A stretch of DNA of 64,000 nt from Desulforamulus profundi (GCF_002607855.1 NZ_AWQQ01000047.1:15001-79000), one strand, 5' to 3'; shown: positions 25,606 to 34,740, counted from the first letter of the stretch. Notes: a model not told the origin generated them from the letters alone. Numbers and translations: made by a program.

Positions 25606-25959
25606 CTAAGCTGTTGCCGATTCCTTGATTTCTTCTGTATTCTCCTCCTGGCTGTAATCGAAGTCAAACAAACTTATCTGACCTTCGGCGTGACCCTCTC
25701 CGCATATCGCCCTTATCCAACGTTCACTCAGGTTGTATCTTTTTGCAAGCTCCGCGTGGTTGTAGCCGTTGAACTCTTGCTTGATACGGAGGTCTCTTGC
25801 CGGACGGAGGAAAGATTCTGCCTTCGGTATGTAGATTGTCGCTCCCCCCACGAGCTCAGCAAGCTTGATAAAATTGGCGACTCCAATCTTTTCGACAATA
25901 TCACGATAGATGCCTTGAGGAATCATTTCCGGTGTCAGCTCATCAATTAAGCCGTCCAC
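25606..25959 (-). CDS. mor: Mor-family transcription activator
   Basis: About 117 residues from GTG 25959, eight bases after AAGGGGG; longer in-frame starts exist. Mor-type architecture: the N-terminal dimerisation part (LTPEMIPQGIYRDIVEKIGV, ANFIKLAELVGGATIYIPK) followed by the helix-turn-helix (NGYNHAELAKRYNLSERWIR, AIC). In Mu, Mor switches on the middle promoter and the related C protein the late ones. Here a single copy lies directly before the late genes, so it probably acts as the late activator itself. Confidence 0.85.
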   Translation of the reverse strand: MDGLIDELTPEMIPQGIYRDIVEKIGVANFIKLAELVGGATIYIPKAESFLRPARDLRIKQEFNGYNHAELAKRYNLSERWIRAICGEGHAEGQISLFDFDYSQEENTEEIKESATA

Positions 25960-25990
25960 AGCGGCCACCCCCTTTCCTGAGCTGTTTTGC

Positions 25991-27366
25991 TTAAAGCGTG
26001 TTCGCCAGGATACCCATGACCTCACCGATGGTAATTGTCTCCCCAAGCCTGCCCTCCCAAAACTCAGGGGAGTTGATAATCTTCCTCTCGACGAGCTTCT
26101 TAAAAGCGTCCTTCTGCCACTGGGGAACGTTTCCGGTATCCGTTGCCTCTTTGCTTTCCTTCGGTTCCTGGAGGATTCCCTTCAGGATGCCGACGATGCT
26201 GTAACCGTATCCCTTGCCGGGCCAGGCCCAGCCCGTACCGTTGGGATTGTCCTCGTATCCGAGCCATTCAACATATTTTGCAGAGCCTCTCTTGACTAGG
26301 TGGAACCGTGGGTCAGCACACGGTTGCTTAAGGGCCTCAGTGCTTGCGTAGGCTTTCAGGTGTTGTATTTGCGCCCTTACCCCTATCCGTGGGCTTTCAA
26401 AGACGGCTGCCTCACCCTTGGCGTTATTGTTGAGTGCTCCGATGCCGCTGTAATTGTTCTGCTCAGGAAGGACGATACCGCCATATTTGAAATACCCTGT
26501 TTCTTTCAGGGCCTGAGCCCAAGCAACGTCAGCCCTCACGCCTTCAACCTCTGCCTCCTCAATGAATACCTGTGCAAGCTCTTCAATTGTGCAGTTCGGC
26601 AGAAGAGGCTTTGCATTGCTCTTCAGGCATAGGAGGCCATCTGAGCCGCCGTTGCCTCCGTCTTGCCCATGATGAGAGTGAGCTGTTGCTCCGGCTGCGT
26701 CTCTCCCGGCTGCTCAGGAGCAGAGGAGGGAAGGGGATATACCTTGTTTCCTTTTTCGTCAAAGACGCTGTATCCTGGATTCTTGTCACATTCTGCCTTA
26801 GCGTTCTCAAGGACTTTGTAGGCCCCTACCTGAGACTTTGCGTCATCCCAAGACTTTCTCACCCTGTAGAGCCCCGAAGCAGGAGCGGCCTCCTCTTTAA
26901 GCTGACCCTTAAACCAGTTCCATTTCTCCCAGTTGTTTGAGCTCATAGTCCCCGGACAATTCTTCCGGCTTGCGTCGTAGTGCCTTACAACCTTGTCCAG
27001 GGGGATGTTATGCTTCTTCATCAGGAACTTGACAAGCTCAATAGCATTTTGGACGGCCTTGTTATAATCCCCGTCACTGTTGATGCAAATCTCAATCCCT
27101 ATGGAGTTATAGTTGGTGATGCCGTACTGGCCTTTGCCATCCCCGCAATGCCAGGAGGCATTTATATCCTCCACAGTTTGGATGATTGAATGGTCATCTA
27201 CAAAGTAATGGGCCGAGGCATTTCGGTTGCCACCGTTAAAATACCTGTAGTGAGCGTCAGCATCCGCACCCTTGCCGGGATTGCCTGTGTCATGAACGAC
27301 GATATACTTCGGTTCATTGCCGGTTGAAAAATTGTATTTTATAAGCTTTTTTTTGATTGTCGTCAT
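25991..27366 (-). CDS. Bifunctional endolysin: amidase plus glucosaminidase-like domain (one frameshift as read)
   Basis: Corrected length 458 residues. The N-terminal N-acetylmuramoyl-L-alanine amidase (about 15-150) shows KYIVVHDTGNPGKGADADAH, with the zinc His in VVHDTG, WHCGDGKG, and the end VVRHYDASRKNCPGTM with the second His and Cys. A linker with YRVRKSWDDAKSQVGAYKVL (SPOR-like) follows. After the missing base near 26625 (MASYA should continue CLKSNAKPLL), a glucosaminidase-type domain runs (RADVAWAQALKETGYFKYGG, NNYSGIGALN, GVRAQIQHLKAYAS). As read it appears as two separate genes. The paired cuts would degrade host peptidoglycan at lysis. Confidence 0.88.
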
Positions 27367-27367
27367 T

Positions 27368-27682
27368 TTAATGCCCCCTTTTAATCCTGCTCATTAAATC
27401 TTCCATAATTTCTCCGCTTTCCCTTAGTTTGAGCTTATCTCTCTCCCTGTCTTCATAGCTGACATTGAGCATCCTGTTTATATGCCATAATCCTATATCC
27501 TTTGTGATTTCGGCAATCTGCCAGTTGCTTAGGCACCTAATCTTTTTCTCAAATTCCTCAGAATCCATAAAATTAGCAGTATTATTCATTTTGATTGCTT
27601 CTGATATCAGATTCTCTCTGATAAGGGAGCTCATCTCTTTAAAGATTTCAAAATCATTCAGCGTCTTATTGTTTTTACTCAA
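27368..27682 (-). CDS. Phage protein, unknown function
   Basis: 104 residues, helical and charged (EIFKEMSSLIRENLISEAIK; EEFEKKIRCLSNWQIAEITK). No family recognised. It ends one base before the lysin start and is probably translated with it. It is the last of the small early/middle genes before the lysis module. Confidence 0.5.
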   Translation of the reverse strand: MSKNNKTLNDFEIFKEMSSLIRENLISEAIKMNNTANFMDSEEFEKKIRCLSNWQIAEITKDIGLWHINRMLNVSYEDRERDKLKLRESGEIMEDLMSRIKRGH

Positions 27683-27696
27683 CTCAATTACCTCCC

Positions 27697-28098
27697 TTAA
27701 AGGTTTACTATCGGAGCAATAATCTTCTCGTATAACTCTCCGACACTATATTTCGTTTCACCCTTTGCTATAATGTCTTTTTCAAACTTCTTGATTTCCA
27801 TTGCAAGCTTCATTACCTTTATGACCCCGACCTGCTCAGGAGTTATTTTGGGTCTGGGCTTTAAATTCATATCCACATCAGGAGTCATGCAGCTAATTGC
27901 TTTAAATAGATAAACACCGTCGCCAAAGGCTCCAAAACTCTCTCTAAACTCGTTAACAACTTCAATAGCGAATTTGTTCCTGTTGAGTTTAGGCTTTACC
28001 GGAGGGAGAATTCCTTTCTCTCTCAGTTCAGTCCTTAACTCTTTGAGAGCTCGTTTCTCCTTGTTTGTGAGCTTTTTTTGCCATTTCTTTGTTGCCAT
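27697..28098 (-). CDS. Phage protein, unknown function, basic
   Basis: 133 residues, start preferred at ATG 28098, eight bases after AGGAGGGA (an ATG six bases earlier touches the ribosome site). A strongly basic N-terminus (MATKKWQKKLTNKEKRALKE) suggests nucleic-acid binding. The rest is mixed (NKFAIEVVNEFRESFGAFGD; PEQVGVIKVMKLAMEIKKFE). No family recognised. It lies directly after the DnaC-like loader in the early operon. Confidence 0.5.
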   Translation of the reverse strand: MATKKWQKKLTNKEKRALKELRTELREKGILPPVKPKLNRNKFAIEVVNEFRESFGAFGDGVYLFKAISCMTPDVDMNLKPRPKITPEQVGVIKVMKLAMEIKKFEKDIIAKGETKYSVGELYEKIIAPIVNL

Positions 28099-28113
28099 TT
28101 TCATTCCCTCCTC

Positions 28114-28977
28114 TTAAAAGATATCCCTGAACCGGTAGTCAAGGGCCAGTGGGTCTTCGTTCTCAGCTAAGAGCATCTTGGCTAAGTACATCTTTCCGGT
28201 TTCTGGATTCTTGGTTTTTTCAAAGAGCCTTCCGGCTGTGGCCTTGGATAAGAAGCCGACCAGTTGATAAAAATATTCGCTCGTGTAAATGATGGGCAGT
28301 TGCTTCCGGTATCGGTAATCAACAATGCCGTAGAACTCTTTAATCCAAGTGTCTTTCTGGCTTTCCTTGCAGATATCGTCCACAATCAGGATGTCACAGT
28401 TGTAAATCCGCTGCCGGATTTCGTCCACTTTGTAAGCCTCTTCCGGCTTATTGTAGTAGGCGAACCACTCCGTAAAGCTCTGCACCCAGTTGAAGAACAT
28501 AGGGAGCACCCCAAGCTCTATGAGCGGATACGCTGCCGCCGTGACCAGGTGAGTTTTGCCGCATCCCGATGTCCCCAGTAGGCCCATCCACGGCGCACCC
28601 CTCAGACCTTCTCCCCGCTTAACCCTGTCCACCAGGCCGTCAGAATACTCCTTTGCAATCATGTAAGCGTTGACCACTCGCTTGTCCATGCCTTTAAGGG
28701 TAAAGTTGCCAAAATTCTTGTGAACAAACTCGTCGCTGATGTTGTAGGATTTTAAAAGCCTTTTCAGCTTCTTCCGCTCCTGGCAGCTACACACATAACC
28801 AACGTTTTTCTCAAGGTTGAAGATAACGCCTGAGTCCCGGCATAACTCACATTCATAGACCCGCAAGTCTTCTCCTGAAGGCCTCTTCGGCCCGTTCATC
28901 CCTCTTTGTTCCGCTTGTGTTCTGAGCCGTTCCATGTTTTGGGTTAATACTTTTGCCGTTACTTCCAAGAGATGCAC
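28114..28977 (-). CDS. DnaC/IstB-like replicative helicase loader ATPase
   Basis: 287 residues. An N-terminal Cys cluster (CELCRDSGVIFN ... YVCSCQERK) is followed by the AAA+ domain: Walker A GTSGCGKTHLVTAA (about 158-171), Walker B CDILIVDDICKES, sensor TSEYF, and the C-terminal arginine-finger part (ATAGRLFEKTK). It is the type that loads DnaB-family helicase onto phage or host DNA. It follows a DnaD-like gene, so the two form a replication-initiation pair. This differs from Mu, which recruits host primosome proteins. Confidence 0.87.
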   Translation of the reverse strand: MHLLEVTAKVLTQNMERLRTQAEQRGMNGPKRPSGEDLRVYECELCRDSGVIFNLEKNVGYVCSCQERKKLKRLLKSYNISDEFVHKNFGNFTLKGMDKRVVNAYMIAKEYSDGLVDRVKRGEGLRGAPWMGLLGTSGCGKTHLVTAAAYPLIELGVLPMFFNWVQSFTEWFAYYNKPEEAYKVDEIRQRIYNCDILIVDDICKESQKDTWIKEFYGIVDYRYRKQLPIIYTSEYFYQLVGFLSKATAGRLFEKTKNPETGKMYLAKMLLAENEDPLALDYRFRDIF

Positions 28978-29224
28978 CCCCTTTTAGATTCCGCAATATT
29001 CCACGGGTATAACTCTCCCGAATATTCGGGTATTTCCTGATATGGATTGTCAGGGCCTCAATGACCAGGGCCGGGTCAAACCGTTCCCAGTATTCATATT
29101 CCCGCTCTTTGATGCCGTCAGCTATTTGCCCCGTCTTCCTGGTAAAACGCAAGGTGTCCCAGTACTGCTCAATGACCTTTATCTGCTCCGGCGTGTACCG
29201 GCGAAGCTTTTCCTTCAACACCAT
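28853..29224 (-). CDS. DnaD-like replication protein (short)
   Basis: About 123 residues from ATG 29224; a longer form starting 29275 is also open. The block PEQIKVIEQYWDTLRFTRKT, then EYEYWERFDPALVIEALTIH and IRKYPNIRESYTRGILRNL, resembles the DnaD/phage-O C-terminal helical domain (YxxxIL near the end). Partner of the DnaC-like loader, whose gene it overlaps by 125 bp in another frame. This unusually long overlap suggests one of the two ends is set too long or that a base is missing here too. Confidence 0.55.
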   Translation of the reverse strand: MVLKEKLRRYTPEQIKVIEQYWDTLRFTRKTGQIADGIKEREYEYWERFDPALVIEALTIHIRKYPNIRESYTRGILRNLKGGASLGSNGKSINPKHGTAQNTSGTKRDERAEEAFRRRLAGL

Positions 29225-29678
29225 CACCGTCCTTCTTGGCAGTTTCCCTTTCCACCATTTTCTTGAGCATTTCAATGAGCTTGCTGCACTGCTCGTTGTT
29301 CAGCCACTCAAGCCGTTCAACCCCGAACATCTTTTTGACAAAACCGTTGATTCTTGCGTTGTTGTTGTTCCACCCGAGCTCACCAGTGAGCCGGTATATC
29401 TTTTGTCTTTTCGCCTTGGTGAGCTTGTTGCCCCCGGTGTCAGTCCTGCCGCTGCCGCCCTTGCCCTTGGCCGAGTCCTTCAGGGCAGAGAGGGCATGGC
29501 AAACCTTGTTGATTTCCTTCTGGCTGAGCTGCCTCATGCTGTCCTTGCCGGTCTCCCGGTATATGATGGAGTAGAGGGTATCATCGTCAAGAGCCAGCTC
29601 CGGCGACTTCGCCAGCCCCCATATGGTCTTAATAGTAAAAGTAGGGGCATAAGACCGCCCCTTGTTGTATCCCATCAC
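29169..29678 (-). CDS. Mu gp16-like regulatory protein (GemA/DUF1018 family)
   Basis: 169 residues. KTIWGLAKSPELALDDDTLY, then SIIYRETGKDSMRQLSQKEI and NKVCHALSAL, is the classic gp16/GemA core, and LTGELGWNNNNARINGFVKK with MFGVERLEWLNNEQCSKLIE follows. In Mu the gene lies in the semi-essential early region and modulates host gene expression and DNA supercoiling. It sits just after gam in the same order. Confidence 0.87.
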   Translation of the reverse strand: MMGYNKGRSYAPTFTIKTIWGLAKSPELALDDDTLYSIIYRETGKDSMRQLSQKEINKVCHALSALKDSAKGKGGSGRTDTGGNKLTKAKRQKIYRLTGELGWNNNNARINGFVKKMFGVERLEWLNNEQCSKLIEMLKKMVERETAKKDGDGVEGKASPVHAGADKGH

Positions 29679-29687
29679 GCCACCCCC

Positions 29688-30200
29688 TTATTGATGCATA
29701 TCCTTGAGCTTCTCCCGAGCCGTCTCGTACCAAAAGACATCCTCTTTTTTGAGCCTTGCCCCGACCTTGATGATTTCCTCCTCACCGTACTTCTTGAGGA
29801 CTTCCTTGTTGACTGTCTCCACAACGTTGATGCAGTCCGTCATCCTGCGGATTTTTAGGCTCTTGATGATTTCAGCAACCTTCTCCTTGGCCTTGGGGAT
29901 GATGACCGACGTACTCAGCCGGAAGCCGACACTCCCAAAATTAAGAGTCATTGTCTTGCCGTCCAGCTCCTCTTTGTGTTCCGTGACAAACTCCTTGACA
30001 TCCTTGCCCAGCTTGTCAATCCTGTCCTGAAGCGGCTTTGCCTCAAGCCCTGCGGATATCTTTATGCCGTTTATTTGCCTGTTCATTTCGCCCTCGATTT
30101 CCTCAATCTGGATTTCCTTTTCAGCTATCTCTCTGAGGGCCGCATCCACTTCAGCCCAGCTCCTCAGAACCGGCTGATTCTTGATTCGCTTTCTTGCCAT
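29688..30200 (-). CDS. gam: Host-nuclease inhibitor Gam
   Basis: 170 residues: coiled-coil N-terminus (WAEVDAALREIAEKEIQIEE and IEGEMNRQINGIKISAGLEA), then the core KTMTLNFGSVGFRLSTSVII and KSLKIRRMTDCINVVETVNK. This is the Mu Gam family, which binds double-stranded DNA ends and shields them from RecBCD/AddAB. It is a Ku relative. Ordered between the MuB-like ATPase and gp16-like genes, as in Mu. Confidence 0.92.
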   Translation of the reverse strand: MARKRIKNQPVLRSWAEVDAALREIAEKEIQIEEIEGEMNRQINGIKISAGLEAKPLQDRIDKLGKDVKEFVTEHKEELDGKTMTLNFGSVGFRLSTSVIIPKAKEKVAEIIKSLKIRRMTDCINVVETVNKEVLKKYGEEEIIKVGARLKKEDVFWYETAREKLKDMHQ

Positions 30201-30434
30201 CTACATCAAACCTCCCTCGACGTTGACCCCCGAGACCTTCCCGTCGTGTATCTCAAAGGTCATTCCAAAGGCTTCATGCAGTGCCTGGAATACACTGACG
30301 GGAAGCTCCTCGCTAATCCTGAAGTAGTTCTTATTCACAAATCCGGTGATTGACTCTTTAACCTCTTCCTTGCTGAATACCCCGGCTGTCAGGCCGTTCA
30401 CCGCACAAGCGACCGTTTCATTTAAACCCATCAT
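30201..30434 (-). CDS. Small early phage protein, unknown function
   Basis: 77 residues (METAC-type start MMGLNETVACAVNGLTAGVF, then SKEEVKESITGFVNKNYFRI). No domain recognised. It lies between the muB-like and gam genes and abuts gam, so it is surely in the early operon. Confidence 0.5.
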   Translation of the reverse strand: MMGLNETVACAVNGLTAGVFSKEEVKESITGFVNKNYFRISEELPVSVFQALHEAFGMTFEIHDGKVSGVNVEGGLM

Positions 30435-30447
30435 TGTTCACGCCTCC

Positions 30448-31422
30448 TTAAAGCATCATCATTTTGCTTGCCTGGTTGATTATTTTGAGAGTAATGACTT
30501 CCTGACCGGTGTCATTCATAATCCTGATAACGTTGTCCAGTGTCCTCCCCAGCAGCCGGAAACATCCCGTCTGATGGTTGCAGGCCCTGGAGACCAGCTC
30601 ATTCATTGCGTCCGGCTCGACCTTGTACCCCTCAAGGTATTTCTCCACTTCCTGCCGGGTCAGCCCCTTCAGGGAAGTGTAGAAGTCAATCCTGTTGGCA
30701 AACCGTGTGAGATAACTCTTTATCTGAGCTTCAAGCTTCGGTTCACCGGCAATGACAATCCCGACATCGGCCTGGTCAAAAATACCCCGGAGGATTTCCA
30801 TTTTCTTCTGAGTGTACTTGCTGATGAGCTTGTCAGCCTCGTCGATGATGAGCAAATACCCGTGATTCACGTTGAAAAACTCCCGGATGCCGTTGACCCT
30901 TTTCCAAATCGTCCCGTACGTCTGAGGAATGCCGAGGGCCTTCTCGATGGCCTCGACCAAATCCCGGCTTGACATGATATCGTCACACTCGACATAGGCC
31001 ACACGGGGCAGTTTGGCGTAGTGCTTCAGAGCGTGGGTCTTGCCGAACCCCGACTTGCCGACCACAATCCCGAGGCCCATGTCTTCCTGGCAGGAGCTGC
31101 AAAGTCCAATCACGCTCTCCGCATCCCGGCCCTCAAAGAACCCTCTCTTTTTCGGCAGCCTCAAAACCGGTGTTTCGGTTGCTGCCGGAGTGTCTTCTTT
31201 TTGTCCGGCCTTGCTCTTGAGGTAGTCCTCAAGCCTTGCCTCAAGCTCCGTCGTGTCGCTGTCATACTTGCCTGACAAATACCTCGATATGGTTGTCCTC
31301 GAATAGTTCAGCTCGTTTGCCAGTTCCGCTTTGGTCTTCTTGTTTACCGCCAGGTACTCATTGACCCTTTGGGCCAGTGACCTCATTTCACCTGTGTAAA
31401 TCGTCGCTACAGCTTCCATCAC
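30448..31422 (-). CDS. MuB-like transposition target-selection ATPase
   Basis: 324 residues. The N-terminal helix-turn-helix (KTKAELANELNYSRTTISRY) is joined to an AAA+ ATPase with Walker A GIVVGKSGFGKTHALKHYAK, Walker B HGYLLIIDEADKLISKYTQ and sensor VGIVIAGEPKLEAQI. MuB polymerises on target DNA, delivers it to the transposase and protects phage DNA from self-insertion. It directly follows the transposase gene, as in Mu. No break in frame. Confidence 0.93.
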   Translation of the reverse strand: MMEAVATIYTGEMRSLAQRVNEYLAVNKKTKAELANELNYSRTTISRYLSGKYDSDTTELEARLEDYLKSKAGQKEDTPAATETPVLRLPKKRGFFEGRDAESVIGLCSSCQEDMGLGIVVGKSGFGKTHALKHYAKLPRVAYVECDDIMSSRDLVEAIEKALGIPQTYGTIWKRVNGIREFFNVNHGYLLIIDEADKLISKYTQKKMEILRGIFDQADVGIVIAGEPKLEAQIKSYLTRFANRIDFYTSLKGLTRQEVEKYLEGYKVEPDAMNELVSRACNHQTGCFRLLGRTLDNVIRIMNDTGQEVITLKIINQASKMMML

Positions 31423-31444
31423 TTTATCCCTCGCTTTCTAATTT

Positions 31445-33507
31445 TTACCCAAGCTGCCTCAGCTTAGAGAGCGCATCCTGGGCCTTCCTGCTGAAGAACT
31501 CGTCTTCAGCGTCTTGTTTCTGCCTGTTCTTTTTATCCCTGAGCTCTGAGGCAAACTGCTTGTCCTGCGGGAGAGCAACCACCTTGTCGCCCTTACCCTT
31601 AACCACCAGGTCAAGAGCCCCGACAACATCACCCGGAACGTTACCCCTTTGCTCATACGGCGTTCTAAACTCCTCAAGGAGTTCCTTATCGTTTCTAAGC
31701 TGCGTATTCTGCATTTTCTTGTGTTCCTCAAGGGCCTTTTGGGAGACCCTTGGAGCTATCAGTAAGAGCTCCTGGGATACCGCTTCACAAATCTTCTTGC
31801 CTTCCCTGGTGTAGACGTAGAGCCTTGTCACGTCTTCAGGGTCATACTTGATATCAACCTTTTCCCCGTGGTAGTTGCAAAGCTCCTGAGCCCTGTACTC
31901 GTAACCGAATTTCCTGATTCCGATGTTGTAAACCGTGACCCTCTCAGCCTTCATCATCAGGATTGAAGCGTATGACTTCGGGGGAGCAGGCTTATAATAC
32001 TTGTCCTCAGCCTTCATGAAGAGCTCTATCGGAACCGTGTACTTCTCACCCTGACGCTTGAGGCCGGAGTGTTCACGTTTGTGGTAAACTTCGTTCAACC
32101 ACTTTGTCCAAAGCTCGTAAAACTCTTCCATCGTGAGGAGCTCCCCACGCTCCAACATCTTAGGGATGTCCTTCTTGATTTTGGCTGCCGTCTTGGAGCC
32201 GGTCAGAGTGCCGGTGTAGGAGAACATCCATTTGGTGAAGCTTGAGCATATCGTCCCGAAGAACCGCTCAATCTGCGCCTTTGACCAAGGCTGAAACGGC
32301 AGGCTGTTTATTTCGTCCTGAATCCCTATGCTCCGGTAAAAGCCTTTAGTCTCTTCGTCGAATTGGAGCTCCTTCTTCTGCTTCCGCTCACTCCGCTTGA
32401 TGCCAGTCAAGTCCTTGGCGTTGTAGTCCTTGCCGTTGTCGATTAAGAGCCACTGGGGTACTCCCCCGGCGTGCCGTAAATCACTTTGAGCAAGGACAAT
32501 TTCAAAATCTGAGAGTTGGCGTGTCGGCAGATGATGTCACCGAGGAATACCCTGCTTCTTGTGTCCACCCAGCCCACGAGCCGGGGTTTTATGGCCGTAA
32601 CCTTGCCGTTTGGATGGGTAAAGGCGACCCAGCAGTCAAATGTATGTTCGTCACCTTGCAGGAGGCCCAAGACCGGGAGGGATTTGGTGTCCCGTGAACC
32701 CTTCACCATCACCTTGTTTTTATACTCCCTCATGCCTTTGGCCGCCAGAAAATGAGCGTTCTTGGCCCGTCTTTCCTCCATCAGATAGTTGATATACCTC
32801 GTAACCGTCTGATATGATGGGTATTCCCATCCTTGGAGTTCGGCCACCTGCCCAAGCTTCATGTACAGCATTTCAACCGTCCCGTCGTTGGCCGCAAAGT
32901 CCTTGTCAAACCACACGTTTTCAATATAGGCCCTGACTTTATCGTCCAGGGACGGGAACGTGAATTTCTCCTTTGGCTTCCTGCACAAGGAGAGCACCTT
33001 CAGAAAATCGTAGTTATGGCCGTTTTCCTTATGGAGCCTCATGGCCCAGGCTGACGCTTCAAGGTAGTCCTTGGCGTACCGGTATAGAGTCCGCTGGCTG
33101 ATGCCCAGCTCCTCCGCAAACTCCTCAGCGAAAGCCGTCCGCTCACCGTCGTTGTAATTCAAAAACTCCTGTATCCGCTTGCCCAGTTCGACCGCCTGAT
33201 AATATTGTTTTGAGAAGTTCTCAAGATACCAATTCAGGTCAACGCCTACATACCAGGGAGCTTCTTGGCCTGTCCTCTGTTCAACCACTACATCACTCCC
33301 GCTAATGCTTACCTTTTCCTTATAGCCCCGTCTTGCTTTCTTGGAGAGGGAGGAGAGGGCAACCAAAACCCTGTCCTTGCCTCCGTCCCTCTCTTCAGTC
33401 CGGGTCTTAAAACTTCCCGGATTCCTTTGAATCCTTCGATAAAGCGTGTAATAATTTAACCCTTCTAGTTCAGCCGCTTCTTCGAGCGTGACAAATGTTT
33501 CAGCCAA
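31445..33507 (-). CDS. MuA-like DDE transposase (one frameshift as read)
   Basis: Corrected length 687 residues, close to MuA (663). The N-terminal DNA-binding domains (MAETFVTLEEAAELEGLNYY, TLYRRIQRN; AEELGISQRTLYRYAKDY) are followed by the catalytic core: first Asp in GLLQGDEHTFDCWVAF, second Asp in VPQWLLIDNGKDYNAKDL, Glu in WSKAQIERFFGTICSSF. A beta-barrel and MuB-interaction part (KVDIKYDPEDVTRLYVYTRE) completes it. The missing base lies in the C-run 32463-32467, just before the second Asp, and as read it cuts the gene in two. Needed for integration and for lytic replication. Confidence 0.93.
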
Positions 33508-33583
33508 ATCCTTCCCCCTTTACCCTTGGCCTAAAATCTGATAAAATGGAGGGGATGAGGCTTTCCTTCATCAACGGCTTTTG

Positions 33584-33620
33584 AAAAGAGCGTCGCTTCT
33601 TACCGGTTGGACGCTCTTTT
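33584..33620 (-). terminator. Attenuator/terminator before the transposase gene
   Basis: Perfect 11-bp inverted repeat AAAAGAGCGTC / GACGCTCTTTT with a 15-nt loop and a T-run on the minus strand. It separates the small immediate-early genes from the transposase, so it could act as an early attenuator. Confidence 0.6.
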
Positions 33621-33654
33621 CTTCTGCCATTGTTGAACATCCCCATCCCTCCGG

Positions 33655-33960
33655 TCATGCGCCTTTTGTCACCTTTTCCTTGATTTTGCCCATGCTCTCC
33701 TCAACTTTCCTGAGTTCCTCCTGGAGGTATGTGTCAATGTTGTTGAGGGTCTCAATGTTGGCCTGCTTCAGGCTGATGCAATCAAACAAGTCCTCAATGC
33801 CCTTCTGGATTTCCTTTTGTACCTGCTCGATTTGCCGTTTGAGCTCGTTTTGTTTTGTTCTCAGGATAATGAGCATGATTTCCGGAATTACTCCTTCGCT
33901 CATTCCCATCCCGACCTTGAGGCTGTCCAACTCAAGAAGAAAATCCTTGACATTCTTCAA
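33655..33960 (-). CDS. Small coiled-coil early phage protein
   Basis: 101 residues, almost wholly helical: LRTKQNELKRQIEQVQKEIQ and LNNIDTYLQEELRKVEESMG form heptad repeats. No known family. It lies between the Ner-like regulator and the attenuator hairpin. Confidence 0.55.
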   Translation of the reverse strand: MKNVKDFLLELDSLKVGMGMSEGVIPEIMLIILRTKQNELKRQIEQVQKEIQKGIEDLFDCISLKQANIETLNNIDTYLQEELRKVEESMGKIKEKVTKGA

Positions 33961-33973
33961 AGCTATTCCTCCT

Positions 33974-34192
33974 TCACGCTATTTTTTTGACCTCTCCCAG
34001 GTCTAAGCCAAGTTCCTCCGCTATGCTGGCAAGGTACTTCTCGCCCGACCTCTCCCCGTAGAGGATGAGGTTTAAGTATTTGTTGCTGGTTCCGACCTTC
34101 TCTGCAAGCTGGACTTGCGTCATCCGTCTTTCAATCAGTGCTTTTTTGACCAGCACGCCGAAGGCCGTCAGTTGTCTTTTGTTGCGTTGCAT
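33974..34192 (-). CDS. Small helix-turn-helix regulator (Ner/Cro-like)
   Basis: 72 residues. The XRE-type motif KKALIERRMTQVQLAEKVGT then SNKYLNLILYGERSGEKYLA fills the whole protein. By position (first strong regulator of the early operon, opposite the repressor) it matches Mu Ner or Cro, which shut down early and repressor transcription. Its direct targets are unknown. Confidence 0.75.
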   Translation of the reverse strand: MQRNKRQLTAFGVLVKKALIERRMTQVQLAEKVGTSNKYLNLILYGERSGEKYLASIAEELGLDLGEVKKIA

Positions 34193-34215
34193 CCAGCATC
34201 CTCCTTCCGTTGTGA

Positions 34216-34392
34216 TTACTCTTGTGTCTGCTCCCTGATTAACTCCTCAAGGATTTCAACCTCTTGCCGTGCCTCGTTCCATTCCTTCTTATAACCTTCC
34301 TTTGGCTTTTCCATCAGGTAATTGGCTGAGCAGCAAAGAAGATTATGGCACGCCATGTCATGATACTTTTTAAATAAATCTAACCTTGTCAC
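34216..34392 (-). CDS. Small early phage protein (GTG start)
   Basis: 58 residues beginning at GTG 34392, eight bases past AGAGGAGG. It reads VTRLDLFKKYHDMACHNLLC and then EWNEARQEVEILEELIREQ. It is helical with a Cys pair (LLCCS). Unknown function. It overlaps no other gene. Its ribosome site is preceded by the right-hand palindrome at 34413-34461. Confidence 0.6.
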   Translation of the reverse strand: MTRLDLFKKYHDMACHNLLCCSANYLMEKPKEGYKKEWNEARQEVEILEELIREQTQE

Positions 34393-34412
34393 GCTGCACC
34401 TCCTCTTATTTA

Positions 34413-34461
34413 ACCTCCCGTGATATAATGGAGTTGCGACACATTTTATATCACGGGAGGT
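34413..34461. repeat. 16-bp perfect inverted repeat between divergent small genes
   Basis: ACCTCCCGTGATATAA and its exact reverse complement, with a 17-bp spacer. The right arm contains the ribosome site (GGGAGGT) of the rightward gene at 34468. A transcript starting left of the repeat would hide that site in a stem. It may instead be an operator. Confidence 0.7.
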
Positions 34462-34467
34462 GATTAT

Positions 34468-34740
34468 ATGTCTAAGTTTCCATTCGATGAAGACCAGCTT
34501 TACGATTTTTTAAATGAGCTAAATTCTAATATTGGTGAGATATCTTTATCAATCTCCGTAGACTTAGAAAACAATATCCAAGATTACGCTGAGCGTCACT
34601 GTTCGAGTATCAATAAAGATACTCTTCGTTTTGTAACTCTTTGTGTTCAAGATTCTTATTTCCTTGCTCTCAAGACCATCGAAAAAGCCATTAAAAAGAC
34701 TTTGTTGCCTGAGCTTGATTCATCTGACGATGATTCTTGA
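34468..34740 (+). CDS. Small acidic phage protein on the opposite strand
   Basis: 90 residues preceded by CGGGAGGTGATTAT and ATG. Acidic at both ends (FPFDEDQLYDFLNELNSNIG ... LPELDSSDDDS), helical between. No family recognised. It is a rightward gene within the leftward early region. Its 3' end overlaps that of the leftward gene at 34691 by 50 bp, tail to tail. AT-rich compared with its neighbours, so perhaps a late acquisition. Confidence 0.6.
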   Translation: MSKFPFDEDQLYDFLNELNSNIGEISLSISVDLENNIQDYAERHCSSINKDTLRFVTLCVQDSYFLALKTIEKAIKKTLLPELDSSDDDS

